Shown here piece after piece: positions 6,892 to 14,819 of a DNA stretch of 35,508 nt. Numbering within the stretch: position 1 is the first letter of the stretch; every line of letters begins with the position of its first letter. The translations under genes and the position numbers were made by a program. Under the pieces are notes generated by a model. The model was not told where the DNA came from and did no database searches. It saw nothing but the letters and a program-made list of their open reading frames with translations. The DNA is from Winogradskyella aurantia (GTDB taxonomy: Bacteria; Bacteroidota; Bacteroidia; Flavobacteriales; Flavobacteriaceae): positions 1 through 35,508 of the forward strand of contig NZ_NGJN01000010.1 of assembly GCF_002266855.1 (NCBI RefSeq). The letters run 5' to 3'.

Positions 6892-7506
6892 TTAACCTTT
6901 TGTTTTGTTTTTATTGATTTCGTCCTGCAGTTGTCGTCTTACTTTTTGTTCGCGCTCCAAGGCAGTACGACGGTGATCTTCAAACTCTGATTCAACCTCG
7001 TCCAATTTGAGCTTGGCTTCTCTTGTAAGGGCGTTGCTATTTTTAAACTTGTAGACAAAGAAGAGCAATAAGCCAAGCAAAATGGCAACAATAGTCCACA
7101 TTAAGACATTGTATTTTGCTTTCCCCATTTGAACACCGAATAAGGCCATATTATTTTTCTCTTCCTCGGTTGTCGCTAATGTGGTTTGTGTTTGGGCCAA
7201 ATTCGTCTTTAAATCTTGAATCTCCTTAGATTGGGTATTTACGATATTCTGTGTATCCGCTAAATCTTTTCTGATAGCACTTAAAGAATCTAGGGTGTGG
7301 GCCTTTAGAGCATATAGCCAAGTAGTTTTAACTACTTTAAATTCTTGATACCGATTCGATTTCTGAATAACATATTCAAATTGATTGTCAATAGTGCCAC
7401 TATTAAGTGATAATTTTTCCTTTGAATCTTGATTTGCTTGTGATTGAAGATATTGGTAATTCGTTAGGACTAGGACCACTAATAGAGCCTTCAGTATAAA
7501 TTTCAT
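6892..7506 (-). CDS. Membrane-anchored coiled-coil protein, function unknown
   Basis: From the Met at 7506 the protein has 204 residues: an N-terminal signal or anchor segment (1-21, ALLVVLVLTNYQYLQSQ), a polar region with heptad-like coiled coil (about 75-120), a clear membrane helix (132-153) and a second charged coiled coil (about 160-200). The longer frame to 7569 adds 21 residues with no signal character, so I prefer the internal start. Small proteins of this build near trmD in flavobacteria have, to my memory, sometimes been labelled tRNA (guanine-N1)-methyltransferase. Nothing here resembles a SPOUT or other methylase fold. A structural or scaffolding envelope role is inference. Confidence 0.7.
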   Translation of the reverse strand: MKFILKALLVVLVLTNYQYLQSQANQDSKEKLSLNSGTIDNQFEYVIQKSNRYQEFKVVKTTWLYALKAHTLDSLSAIRKDLADTQNIVNTQSKEIQDLKTNLAQTQTTLATTEEEKNNMALFGVQMGKAKYNVLMWTIVAILLGLLLFFVYKFKNSNALTREAKLKLDEVESEFEDHRRTALEREQKVRRQLQDEINKNKTKG

Positions 7507-7590
7507 CGACCTTGTAATTTTTTGAGGGTTAGCATTTAATGATTGCCAAGATAGTAATTTTATGAGCAATTTTTTCTAAATTTTTAAACA

Positions 7591-7618
7591 AATAGCCTCG
7601 CTAATTTAGGAGGCTATT
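7591..7618 (-). terminator. Terminator downstream of the GAPDH gene
   Basis: AATAGCCTC (7591-7599) is complementary to GAGGCTATT (7610-7618), giving a 9-bp stem. On the minus strand it is followed by TTTGTTTAAA, a loose T-run. It lies about 35 bases after the GAPDH stop. Confidence 0.7.
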
Positions 7619-7651
7619 TTATATACGAGCAATAATAAAATTTAGATTTTT

Positions 7652-9100
7652 CTAATAATAAGTATATCGTCTTACTTTAGAAATATACTTGGCTAAACGA
7701 ATGACCTGGTGGCTGTACCCGTATTCATTATCGTACCAAATATATAGAATAACATTTTTTCCATCTGGTCTTACAATGGTTGCTTTGCTGTCGTAAATGG
7801 ATGGCGCCGAACTTCCCACAATATCGGTTGAAACCAATTCATCACTCATTTCGTATTTAATCTGTTCAACCAAATCTCCTTCTAGCGCATATTTTTTCAT
7901 AATGGTGTTTAGGCTATCTAAACTGGTTTTGCTTTCGAGTTCTAAATTGAGAATTGCCAGGGATCCGTTTGGTACTGGTACTCGAATAGCATTTGAAGTT
8001 AATTTACCTTCAAGAGAGGGTAGTGCTTTGCTAACGGCTTGACCGGCTCCTGTTTCCGTAATCACCATATTTAATGCAGCTGCTCGACCTCTCCGGTATT
8101 TTTTGTGGAAATTATCAACTAAATTTTGATCGTTGGTGTAAGCATGAATGGTTTCGAGATGACCAGATTTAATGCCAAAAGAATCTTCAATAGCCTTTAA
8201 GACCGGAGTGATAGCATTTGTAGTACAAGACGCTGCCGAAAAAATCTTTACCTTATCAGGATTATATTCTAATTGGTTTACACCATGTACGATATTAGGA
8301 ACCCCTTTTCCAGGTGCAGTGAGCAATACCTTGTCGACACCTTTTGATTTTAAATGTCTTCCTAAAGCTTCCTTATCCCTAAAAGCACCTGTATTATCAA
8401 TTACCAAAGCATTGCTTATGCCATATTTTGTATAATCAATATCTTCTGGTGCGTTGGCAGAAATCATTTTTACGGTGGTACCGTTAATTATTAAGGCCGA
8501 ATTATCGACATCAATATTTACCATACCAGAGAAGTCGCCGTGTACGGAATCATTTCGTAAAAGAGAAGCTCTTTTTTCTAGAACAGTCTTATTAATATCA
8601 CCTCTGGTCACAATGGCTCTTAAACGAAGTTGGCTACCTGAGCCTGTTCGGGTCATAAGTTCGCGCGCCACCAATCTTCCTATTCTTCCAAAACCGTAGA
8701 GTATCACATCTTTTGGTTCAATGGCTTTATTTTCTTTTGATTCCCCTAGTTTTGCCGCAACGAATGCTCTTGCGTTATTGTACTTTTGGTCTTCAAGATG
8801 GTATTCATAGGTTAACTTTCCAATATCGAGTTTTGACGGGGGCAGGTGTAGGTCATTAATGGCTTGTGCAATTTCAACAGAATCGAAAATAGAAATTGGT
8901 TTTTGAACAAATTCCCCGGCATACTCATGCAAGTTTAGAATTTCACTGACATTTCGATCAATCAATTGATTTCTAAAAATAACAAGCTCTATAGACTTGT
9001 CGTACCATAAATCGCTTACAATTTTTATAAATTCGACCGTTGCCCTGCGACGATCTGCCTGAAAAGCTAACTCCTTTTCGTAAGTATCGTTAAAACCCAT
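7652..9100 (-). CDS. gap: Glyceraldehyde-3-phosphate dehydrogenase, long form
   Basis: GAPDH oxidises glyceraldehyde-3-phosphate to 1,3-bisphosphoglycerate with NAD(P). At 482 residues it is about 140 longer than classical GAPDH. The extra part is an N-terminal helical region (1-130) before the Rossmann motif GFGRIGR (136-142). The core is intact: catalytic Cys292 in SAASCTTN (288-295), the HAYTNDQ segment (catalytic His region), RRGRAAALNMVITETGAG and the C-terminal WYDNEYGYSHQ. Long GAPDHs of this type occur in Bacteroidota. Whether this one works in glycolysis or gluconeogenesis cannot be read here. It stands alone, with its own promoter and terminator. Confidence 0.95.
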   Translation of the reverse strand: MGFNDTYEKELAFQADRRRATVEFIKIVSDLWYDKSIELVIFRNQLIDRNVSEILNLHEYAGEFVQKPISIFDSVEIAQAINDLHLPPSKLDIGKLTYEYHLEDQKYNNARAFVAAKLGESKENKAIEPKDVILYGFGRIGRLVARELMTRTGSGSQLRLRAIVTRGDINKTVLEKRASLLRNDSVHGDFSGMVNIDVDNSALIINGTTVKMISANAPEDIDYTKYGISNALVIDNTGAFRDKEALGRHLKSKGVDKVLLTAPGKGVPNIVHGVNQLEYNPDKVKIFSAASCTTNAITPVLKAIEDSFGIKSGHLETIHAYTNDQNLVDNFHKKYRRGRAAALNMVITETGAGQAVSKALPSLEGKLTSNAIRVPVPNGSLAILNLELESKTSLDSLNTIMKKYALEGDLVEQIKYEMSDELVSTDIVGSSAPSIYDSKATIVRPDGKNVILYIWYDNEYGYSHQVIRLAKYISKVRRYTYY

Positions 9101-9131
9101 TGTTTTAGTATATTGGTTTAATAATTTGCGG

Positions 9132-9139
9132 CAAAAATA
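9132..9139 (-). promoter_or_regulatory. -7 element of the GAPDH promoter
   Basis: TATTTTTG on the minus strand is a full TAnnTTTG match 31 bases before the ATG at 9100. No TTG box at the expected 19-21 base spacing was seen, so this is a moderate call. Confidence 0.5.
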
Positions 9140-9181
9140 ATCTATTTCAAACGTTTTCGTAGAACATTTGGTCGAAAATAA

Positions 9182-9214
9182 ACACCCTTCAAAGAATAGA
9201 CCTTTGAAGGGTGT
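9182..9214 (-). terminator. Terminator downstream of the HtrA gene
   Basis: A perfect 13-bp stem (9182-9194 with 9202-9214) around a 7-base loop lies 25 bases after the HtrA stop. On the minus strand it is followed by TTATTTTCG. On the plus strand it is followed by a better T-run, so it may work in both directions. Confidence 0.8.
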
Positions 9215-9238
9215 TTTTTATCTCTTTAAACAGGTTTT

Positions 9239-10648
9239 TTATCTAAAATTGAAAACTAATCTTTCGCCTTCTTTATTGATAACTTCTATTTGTAAAGGCT
9301 CATTGAATTTCCTTGTTTTTATTGCAGTCTGTACATCGTCGATTGAATATAATTTTTTACCATTGATTCTAGTGACAATACTGCCCTCTTCAATACCGCT
9401 CTGGTACCATTCCATTTTATAAGTCTCATCAAATTCTGAAATTTTTACGCCGTAGTCAGCGTTGAATTTCTCTAGCTCCTTCTTTGAAGCATTCTTTACA
9501 AATCCTATGGGTTGCAATATAGTTATAGATGGTTTTAAAAGGGTTACGGGTATTACTTCAGTATTGCCATCTCTGATTAAAGTGACATTTACAATATCAT
9601 TAGGTCCTTTGGTTTTTAAGTAACCAGATAAGTCCGAAAATTTATTGATTTCCACATTATCAATTTTCTTGATGATATCGCCAGAGCGTATACCTGCTTT
9701 TTCAGCACCCGTATTTTCTTGCACTTCACTTACATAAAAACCTTCTGTAACATCAGTTCCAAGTGACTCTGCAGCTTTACTGTTTAAGGCGCCGCCTACA
9801 ACACCTAGAATGCCATTTTGGACATTACCATATTCCATGATATCATTAACAATTTTTCTGGCTATATTACTCGGTACAGCGAAGGAATAGCCTATATATG
9901 ATCCGGTTCTAGACGAAATGGCCGTATTAATACCAACTAAATCACCGTTGATATTTACTAAGGCACCACCAGAATTTCCAGGGTTAACAGCTGCATCTGT
10001 TTGAATAAAGGATTGAATGTTTTGTCCAGATAAATCGCGTGATTTTGCACTTATAATGCCTGCAGTTACCGTAGAGTTTAAATTGAAGGGGTTACCAACA
10101 GCTAATACCCATTCTCCGATTTTAGCACTATCTGAGTCTCCAAAAGCCAAAAAGGGCAATTCTTCATCAGTTTCAATTTTTAATAAAGCAATATCTGTAG
10201 TTTCATCGGCACCAATCAAATCTGCCATGAATACTTTATTATTGTTGAGTGTTATACTAATTTCAGTGGCATTTTTTATAACGTGGTAATTGGTTACGAT
10301 ATACCCGGTCGGGGAAATAATTACGCCACTACCCGTACCAACTTGTGCGCGTTGTGAATTTCTGCCAGAAAACAAATCATACATCGTCATTGGCGCCGAG
10401 ACAATAGCCGTATTCTTAACGTGAACTACGGCATCTATTGATTTTTCAGCAGCCTCAACAAAATTAGGGGCAAAACTAGTCGCGCTATTTAGTGTGGCAG
10501 TATTGTTTGTTGGAACAAATACCGGAAAATCAGGAGAGGTTTCAACTATGGTAGGGGTTGATTCTTCCTCGATGAAGAGTTTATATCCACCTAAAGTTAA
10601 CAGACCGCCCAATATCGAAACACATACTAAGGTTAAAATCTTCTTCAT
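9239..10648 (-). CDS. htrA: HtrA/Do-type periplasmic serine protease with PDZ domains
   Basis: Deg/HtrA proteases degrade or refold misfolded envelope proteins. The 469-residue protein starts with a signal or anchor helix (about 4-21). The trypsin-like domain follows, with triad His122 (TNYHVI), Asp152 (TDIALLK) and Ser226 (NPGNSGGAL), then a PDZ domain (about 270-365, with AGIRSGDIIKKID) and a second, more divergent PDZ (about 380-469). This matches DegP/DegQ architecture. It is a single gene with its own terminator, divergent from dapF across 147 bases. I found no clear -7 box or sigma-E type promoter upstream. DegP versus DegQ cannot be settled by eye. Confidence 0.95.
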   Translation of the reverse strand: MKKILTLVCVSILGGLLTLGGYKLFIEEESTPTIVETSPDFPVFVPTNNTATLNSATSFAPNFVEAAEKSIDAVVHVKNTAIVSAPMTMYDLFSGRNSQRAQVGTGSGVIISPTGYIVTNYHVIKNATEISITLNNNKVFMADLIGADETTDIALLKIETDEELPFLAFGDSDSAKIGEWVLAVGNPFNLNSTVTAGIISAKSRDLSGQNIQSFIQTDAAVNPGNSGGALVNINGDLVGINTAISSRTGSYIGYSFAVPSNIARKIVNDIMEYGNVQNGILGVVGGALNSKAAESLGTDVTEGFYVSEVQENTGAEKAGIRSGDIIKKIDNVEINKFSDLSGYLKTKGPNDIVNVTLIRDGNTEVIPVTLLKPSITILQPIGFVKNASKKELEKFNADYGVKISEFDETYKMEWYQSGIEEGSIVTRINGKKLYSIDDVQTAIKTRKFNEPLQIEVINKEGERLVFNFR

Positions 10649-10777
10649 ATTTTTAAGATTTAGATTTATTGTTTAACGTTTAAAATTATTGATTTATTAG
10701 ATTCATTTTTAATTTTAACGACTATTTAACGCCGACTTTAACCTTGTCTTAAAAGGTCTATTTAATGCGTAAATACC

Positions 10778-10785
10778 TATATTTG
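10778..10785 (+). promoter_or_regulatory. -7 element of the dapF operon promoter
   Basis: TATATTTG is a full TAnnTTTG match. The start of transcription would fall near 10791, only about 5 bases before the first ATG (10796), so the mRNA would be almost leaderless. No TTG box at the usual distance was seen. Confidence 0.5.
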
Positions 10786-10795
10786 CTCCAATAAT

Positions 10796-11575
10796 ATGAC
10801 AATGGATTTTTATAAGTATCAAGGTACCGGTAACGATTTTATTATCGTTGATAATCGTCGTAATAAAATAAACAAAAACAATACCAAACGTATTGCCGAG
10901 ATTTGTGACAGACGTTTTGGCATAGGAGCAGACGGGTTTATTTTATTGGAAAATGACGATTTTTCAGATTTTAAAATGGTTTACTTTAATTCAGACGGAA
11001 ATGAAAGCAGTATGTGCGGCAATGGAGGACGATGCATAACTGCCTTTGCACATTTTCTTGGCCTTATAGAAGACGAATCCACTTTTATGGCAATAGATGG
11101 TATTCACAAGTCTAAAATAATAGACGGGCTCGTGTATTTACAAATGCAGGATGTTGACAAAATTGAAGAGCATGCTACACATATGTTTTTAGACACGGGT
11201 TCGCCCCATCACATAAAAATGGTTGAAAATCTAAAGGATTTAAATATAAAGGATGAAGGTGCAGAGATACGATATGGACAACCATACGGTAAGGAAGGCA
11301 CTAATGTTAATTTTGTTAAACAAATGTCAAGCAAAGTATTCGCCGTAAGGACATATGAACGTGGGGTAGAAAATGAAACCTTATCCTGTGGTACAGGGGT
11401 TACAGCTGTGGCTTTAGCCATGCACAAAAGTGGAAAGGCTAAGTCGAGTACAATTCATTTGAACACGCCAGGAGGAGACTTAAAAGTGACCTTCGAGTCA
11501 ACCCAGGATGGTTATCGAAATATTTGGCTTATTGGTCCGGCAGAGCAAATATTTAAAGGGGAAATAGAATGGTAA
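10796..11575 (+). CDS. dapF: Diaminopimelate epimerase
   Basis: DapF converts LL-DAP to meso-DAP, the precursor of lysine and of the peptidoglycan cross-link. The 259-residue protein has the two cysteines of the cofactor-free epimerase: Cys74 in NESSMCGNGGRC and Cys198 in ETLSCGTGVTA. It also has the start FYKYQGTGNDF and the conserved GxPHHIK-type segment (DTGSPHHIK, 133-141). It leads a plus-strand operon: the next gene (GNAT) begins 7 bases before its stop, then mltG and the DUF2279 gene. The second Met (codon 3) is an equally possible start. The other DAP gene of the window, dapA, is about 17 kb away. Confidence 0.97.
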   Translation: MTMDFYKYQGTGNDFIIVDNRRNKINKNNTKRIAEICDRRFGIGADGFILLENDDFSDFKMVYFNSDGNESSMCGNGGRCITAFAHFLGLIEDESTFMAIDGIHKSKIIDGLVYLQMQDVDKIEEHATHMFLDTGSPHHIKMVENLKDLNIKDEGAEIRYGQPYGKEGTNVNFVKQMSSKVFAVRTYERGVENETLSCGTGVTAVALAMHKSGKAKSSTIHLNTPGGDLKVTFESTQDGYRNIWLIGPAEQIFKGEIEW

Positions 11576-12093
11576 GCTTAAAAGGCGAGCATATTTATCT
11601 TAGAGCCTTAGAACCCGAAGATTTAGAATTTGTTTTCGAGGTAGAAAACAATACGGAGTTATGGGAGATTAGTGAAACCCAAACGCCCTATTCTCGATTT
11701 TTAATAAAACAATATCTTGAAAATGCCAAGGACGATATTTACGCTGCCAAACAATTACGCCTCGTTATTTGCACGTATGAGGGCAAGACTATAGGTCTTA
11801 TAGATATTTTTGATTTCAACCCTAAGAATAAGAGAGCTGGTATAGGTATCCTTATTAAGGACGATAGTAGCCGTAAACAAGGACATGGAAAGGAAGCGTT
11901 GAAATTATTGGTGAATTATTGTTTTGAACACTTGCATTTGCATCAAGTCTATGCTAATATTGGCGTTGAAAACGATTTAAGTCTGAAACTTTTTGAGGGT
12001 CAAGGATTTGAAAAAGTAGGTTTGAAAAAAGATTGGAGGTTTGATGGTAAAGCATTTAATGATGAATATTTACTACAACGCATTAACAAATAA
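11569..12093 (+). CDS. GNAT N-acetyltransferase, RimJ/RimL type
   Basis: This 174-residue protein is a single GNAT domain. It has an N-terminal LKGEHIYLRALEPEDLEFVF as in RimJ/RimL-type acetyltransferases, the acetyl-CoA loop RKQGHGKEAL (about 103-112) and the terminal strand GFEKVGLKKDWRFDGKAFNDEYLL. The substrate could be a ribosomal protein N-terminus or a small amine. It overlaps dapF by 7 bases and is followed by mltG after 3 bases, so it is made with cell-wall enzymes. A direct wall role is not shown. Confidence 0.88.
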   Translation: MVSLKGEHIYLRALEPEDLEFVFEVENNTELWEISETQTPYSRFLIKQYLENAKDDIYAAKQLRLVICTYEGKTIGLIDIFDFNPKNKRAGIGILIKDDSSRKQGHGKEALKLLVNYCFEHLHLHQVYANIGVENDLSLKLFEGQGFEKVGLKKDWRFDGKAFNDEYLLQRINK

Positions 12094-12096
12094 TAA

Positions 12097-13140
12097 ATGT
12101 ATATAAAGAAAATACTTTGGGCGGTTGCCTTGATTGGCTTATTGGTATTCGGTATTGTAGCTTACTATATCTATCACGCCATGTTTCAACCCAATACAGC
12201 ATTTAACAACAAGGAAGCCTATATCTATGTACCTACTGATGCCAGTTATTCAGAGGTTAGGGAGCAACTCAAGCCTTTATTAAAGAATTTAGGCTCTTTT
12301 GATGCTCTGGCCAAACAGAAAAAATACACAACCAATATAAAAGCAGGTCGTTTCGTAATAAGCAACGGAATGAACAATAATGACATTATTAATTCCATTA
12401 GAAGTAAAAATCTTCCCTTAAGAGTATCATTTAATAATCAAAATAGTCTTGAAGATTTAGCGGGTAGGATTAGCGCACAAATTGAGGCTGATAGTATCTC
12501 TTTATTGAAGGCTATGAAAGACACGACATTCTTACAGAAGAATGGTTTTAGTCCTGAAACGGCGCTAGGAATGTATCTGCCTAATAGTTACGAGTTTTTT
12601 TGGAATACATCAGCCGTTCAATTTAGGTCAAGGATGTTGAAAGAATATAAAAATTTTTGGACCTCAGAGCGAAAGTCCAAGGCTGAAAATTTGAATCTAA
12701 AACCTAATGAGGTTATAATATTGGCCTCGATTGTATATGAAGAGTCTAAGCAAAAAGAAGAACAACCGCGAGTCGCGGGAGTTTATTTAAACAGGTTAAG
12801 AATAGGAATGCCACTACAGGCCGATCCTACCTTAAAATTTGCAGCTTATAAATTGCCAAAATATCAAAATACGGTTATAAGGAGGGTTCTAAATGAACAC
12901 AAGGACATAGACTCTCCATATAATACCTATATGTATGGAGGCTTACCACCCGGGCCTATCGCTATGCCTGATTTGTCGGCCATTGATGCGGTGCTAAATG
13001 CAGAGAAGCACAACTACTTATATTTTGCGGCTGATGCCGAACGCCCTGGGTACCATAAATTTGCCCAAACTTTGGGTCAGCATAATAGAAACGCACGAGA
13101 GTATCAGGTCTACCTGTCTAAACAAGGTATTAATAGATAG
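12097..13140 (+). CDS. mltG: Endolytic murein transglycosylase MltG (YceG family)
   Basis: MltG cuts nascent glycan strands at the outer face of the inner membrane and sets strand length. The 347-residue protein has one N-terminal membrane helix (about 6-28), a LysM-like region and the YceG catalytic domain. The signature ASIVYEESKQ (210-219) carries the acidic pair Glu215/Glu216, one of which aligns with the catalytic Glu of the E. coli enzyme. It is followed by VAGVYLNRLRIGMPLQADPT (226-245) and the late PYNTYMYGGLPPGPI. The length matches the family. Position between a GNAT and a DUF2279 gene in the dapF operon fits a cell-wall theme. Confidence 0.95.
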   Translation: MYIKKILWAVALIGLLVFGIVAYYIYHAMFQPNTAFNNKEAYIYVPTDASYSEVREQLKPLLKNLGSFDALAKQKKYTTNIKAGRFVISNGMNNNDIINSIRSKNLPLRVSFNNQNSLEDLAGRISAQIEADSISLLKAMKDTTFLQKNGFSPETALGMYLPNSYEFFWNTSAVQFRSRMLKEYKNFWTSERKSKAENLNLKPNEVIILASIVYEESKQKEEQPRVAGVYLNRLRIGMPLQADPTLKFAAYKLPKYQNTVIRRVLNEHKDIDSPYNTYMYGGLPPGPIAMPDLSAIDAVLNAEKHNYLYFAADAERPGYHKFAQTLGQHNRNAREYQVYLSKQGINR

Positions 13141-13143
13141 AAC

Positions 13144-14046
13144 GTGAGAAAGAGGTTTTTTGTACTATTAGCCTTTTTGTTTCTCAGTGTAACTTATTCC
13201 CAGTCAGGTATTAATCGTTTTTTAAAACCAAGCGACACCTTAAATACCTCTCGCAGAAATGCTGTTGTAATTTCAGAGGTATCTTTAGCGACACTTACTT
13301 TGTTAGGATTAAACCAGTTGTGGTACGCCGATTACACTAAATCAAGTTTCAAAACTGTTAACGACAGCAGAGAGTGGCGTCAAATGGATAAATTTGGACA
13401 TGTATTTTCATCATACCAGTTAGGAAGGCTAGGAGCAAATGCCCTAAATTGGGCAGGAGTGGGGAGAAAAGATCAACTTATTTATGGTTCAACCTTAGGA
13501 CTAGGATTTTTAACGGCTGTTGAAATTATGGATGGATTTTCGGATGAATGGGGTTTTTCTTGGGCAGATATGGCAGCAAATGCAATGGGGACAGGTTTGT
13601 ATGTGGGTCAAGAGTTGTTGTGGCGAGACCAGCGCCTACTATTAAAATATTCATTTCACAGAACGGATTTTGCTCAAGTTAGACCTAATGTACTGGGAGA
13701 TGGCCTTGCCGAAGAGTTTTTGAAGGATTATAACGGGCAGACCTACTGGCTCAGTGCTAATATTAACTCATTTTTAAAGCTTGATTTTATTCCAGATTGG
13801 TTAAATCTAGCATTTGGATATGGTGCAGATGGCATGCTTACAGGTAATCCTAACGATCCTTCATTTGAAAACCAGCAGCGAATTAGTCAATATTATTTAA
13901 GTTTAGACATAGATTTGAGCAGAATTAAAACAAAATCACATCTCCTTAAGACCATATTTGATGTTTTAAATGTAATTAAGGTACCCTTTCCAACTCTTGA
14001 GTTGAATAGTCAAGGACAGTTAAAAGGGTACATCCTATACTTTTAG
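13144..14046 (+). CDS. DUF2279 (YfiM-like) exported protein
   Basis: The 300-residue protein starts at a GTG three bases after mltG and has a signal peptide (1-19, cleavage before Gln20). The DUF2279/YfiM region carries DKFGHVFSSYQLGR (82-95) and the acidic, aromatic segment MDGFSDEWGFSWADMAANAMG (about 129-149). Several short hydrophobic stretches suggest membrane contact. Family function is unknown. E. coli YfiM is a predicted lipoprotein, whereas this protein has no lipobox. Its place at the end of a dapF-mltG operon points to envelope biogenesis, but only by association. Confidence 0.82.
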   Translation: MRKRFFVLLAFLFLSVTYSQSGINRFLKPSDTLNTSRRNAVVISEVSLATLTLLGLNQLWYADYTKSSFKTVNDSREWRQMDKFGHVFSSYQLGRLGANALNWAGVGRKDQLIYGSTLGLGFLTAVEIMDGFSDEWGFSWADMAANAMGTGLYVGQELLWRDQRLLLKYSFHRTDFAQVRPNVLGDGLAEEFLKDYNGQTYWLSANINSFLKLDFIPDWLNLAFGYGADGMLTGNPNDPSFENQQRISQYYLSLDIDLSRIKTKSHLLKTIFDVLNVIKVPFPTLELNSQGQLKGYILYF

Positions 14047-14098
14047 CAGGTATTTTTTGCACTTAATCGGCAGAATCGAATAAAAGTAGAATATTTCG

Positions 14099-14106
14099 TA
14101 TTTTTG
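14099..14106 (+). promoter_or_regulatory. -7 element of the lysozyme-like gene
   Basis: TATTTTTG is a full TAnnTTTG match. Its predicted start (about 14112-14113) coincides with the first base of the hairpin at 14113-14154. Confidence 0.55.
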
Positions 14107-14112
14107 CAGGCG

Positions 14113-14154
14113 ATTTTAGTAAAGCTGCTTGGGGAAGCGTTTTACTGCTAAAAT
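14113..14154 (+). promoter_or_regulatory. 5'-terminal leader hairpin of the lysozyme-like mRNA
   Basis: ATTTTAG (14113-14119) pairs with CTAAAAT (14148-14154). Inside, TAAAGC and GCTT arms pair with AAGC and GTTTTA around a GGGG loop (14131-14134). It ends 8 bases before the ATG and lacks a T-run, so it is not a terminator. A role in mRNA stability or start-site access is inferred. Confidence 0.5.
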
Positions 14155-14162
14155 TAGCTCTT

Positions 14163-14819
14163 ATGAAAATTAGTAGCGTTAAGAATTTTATTTTTACTTT
14201 TTCAATCTGTTTTGTACTGGCATTAGCCTTGTATCCAGATTCAACCTTAAATCCGGAACAATATTCAACAGCGGGATTAGAATTGGACTATAATATTTCT
14301 GCAGATTTAGCAATGGTCCCTGATTTAGATCTACCTAACGAGGATGATTACACGCCTCATTTAGGGAAATCTTTTGACGGTTTTAAAGAAGCGCTAGGTT
14401 TTAAAGAGTCCCGAGGCGACTATTTTACGGTGAATACCCTAGGCTACTTGGGGAAATACCAATTTGGTGCAGAAACACTAAAATTATTAGGGATATACAA
14501 TCCTAATTTCTTCCTTAATAATCCTGAATTGCAAGAAAAAGCTTTTATAGCGAATGCTGAACGTAACAAATGGATTCTTAGAAAGGACATTAAGCGTTTT
14601 CAAGGCAAGACCATTTCTGGTGTTAAGATTACGGAGTCAGGTATACTAGCGGCGGCTCATCTTGCTGGACCTGGGAGCGTAAAAAAGTTCTTGAGGAGTT
14701 ATGGCGGCAATAATTTCTCTGACGCCTATGGGTCTACGGTAAAGTATTACATGAAGAAATTTGCTGGTTACGACACCTCAAGCATCAAACCAAAAAAGAA
14801 AGCGAAAGCCGTACTTTAA
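14163..14819 (+). CDS. Exported lysozyme-like protein, putative murein hydrolase
   Basis: The 218-residue protein has a signal or anchor helix (about 8-23), an acidic linker (about 25-65) and a lysozyme-like region. FKEALGFKESRGDYFTVNTLGYLGKYQFG (74-102) places Glu82 in the G-x-KESRG-Y context with GKYQFG after it, as in lytic transglycosylase and phage-lysozyme-like folds. A later AAAHLAGPGSVKKFL (163-177) resembles the helix lining the cleft. The tail is strongly basic (KPKKKAKA). I infer peptidoglycan cleavage in the periplasm. It is transcribed apart from the dapF operon, and its stop overlaps the stop of the convergent RsmI-like gene. Confidence 0.72.
   Translation: MKISSVKNFIFTFSICFVLALALYPDSTLNPEQYSTAGLELDYNISADLAMVPDLDLPNEDDYTPHLGKSFDGFKEALGFKESRGDYFTVNTLGYLGKYQFGAETLKLLGIYNPNFFLNNPELQEKAFIANAERNKWILRKDIKRFQGKTISGVKITESGILAAAHLAGPGSVKKFLRSYGGNNFSDAYGSTVKYYMKKFAGYDTSSIKPKKKAKAVL

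Noticed and set aside
7797..8699. Several open frames antisense to the GAPDH gene
   Set aside because: They mirror the codon pattern of the real gene on the other strand and show no signal, family motif or start context of their own. The same applies to antisense frames over HtrA, recN, coaBC, dapA and fabI.
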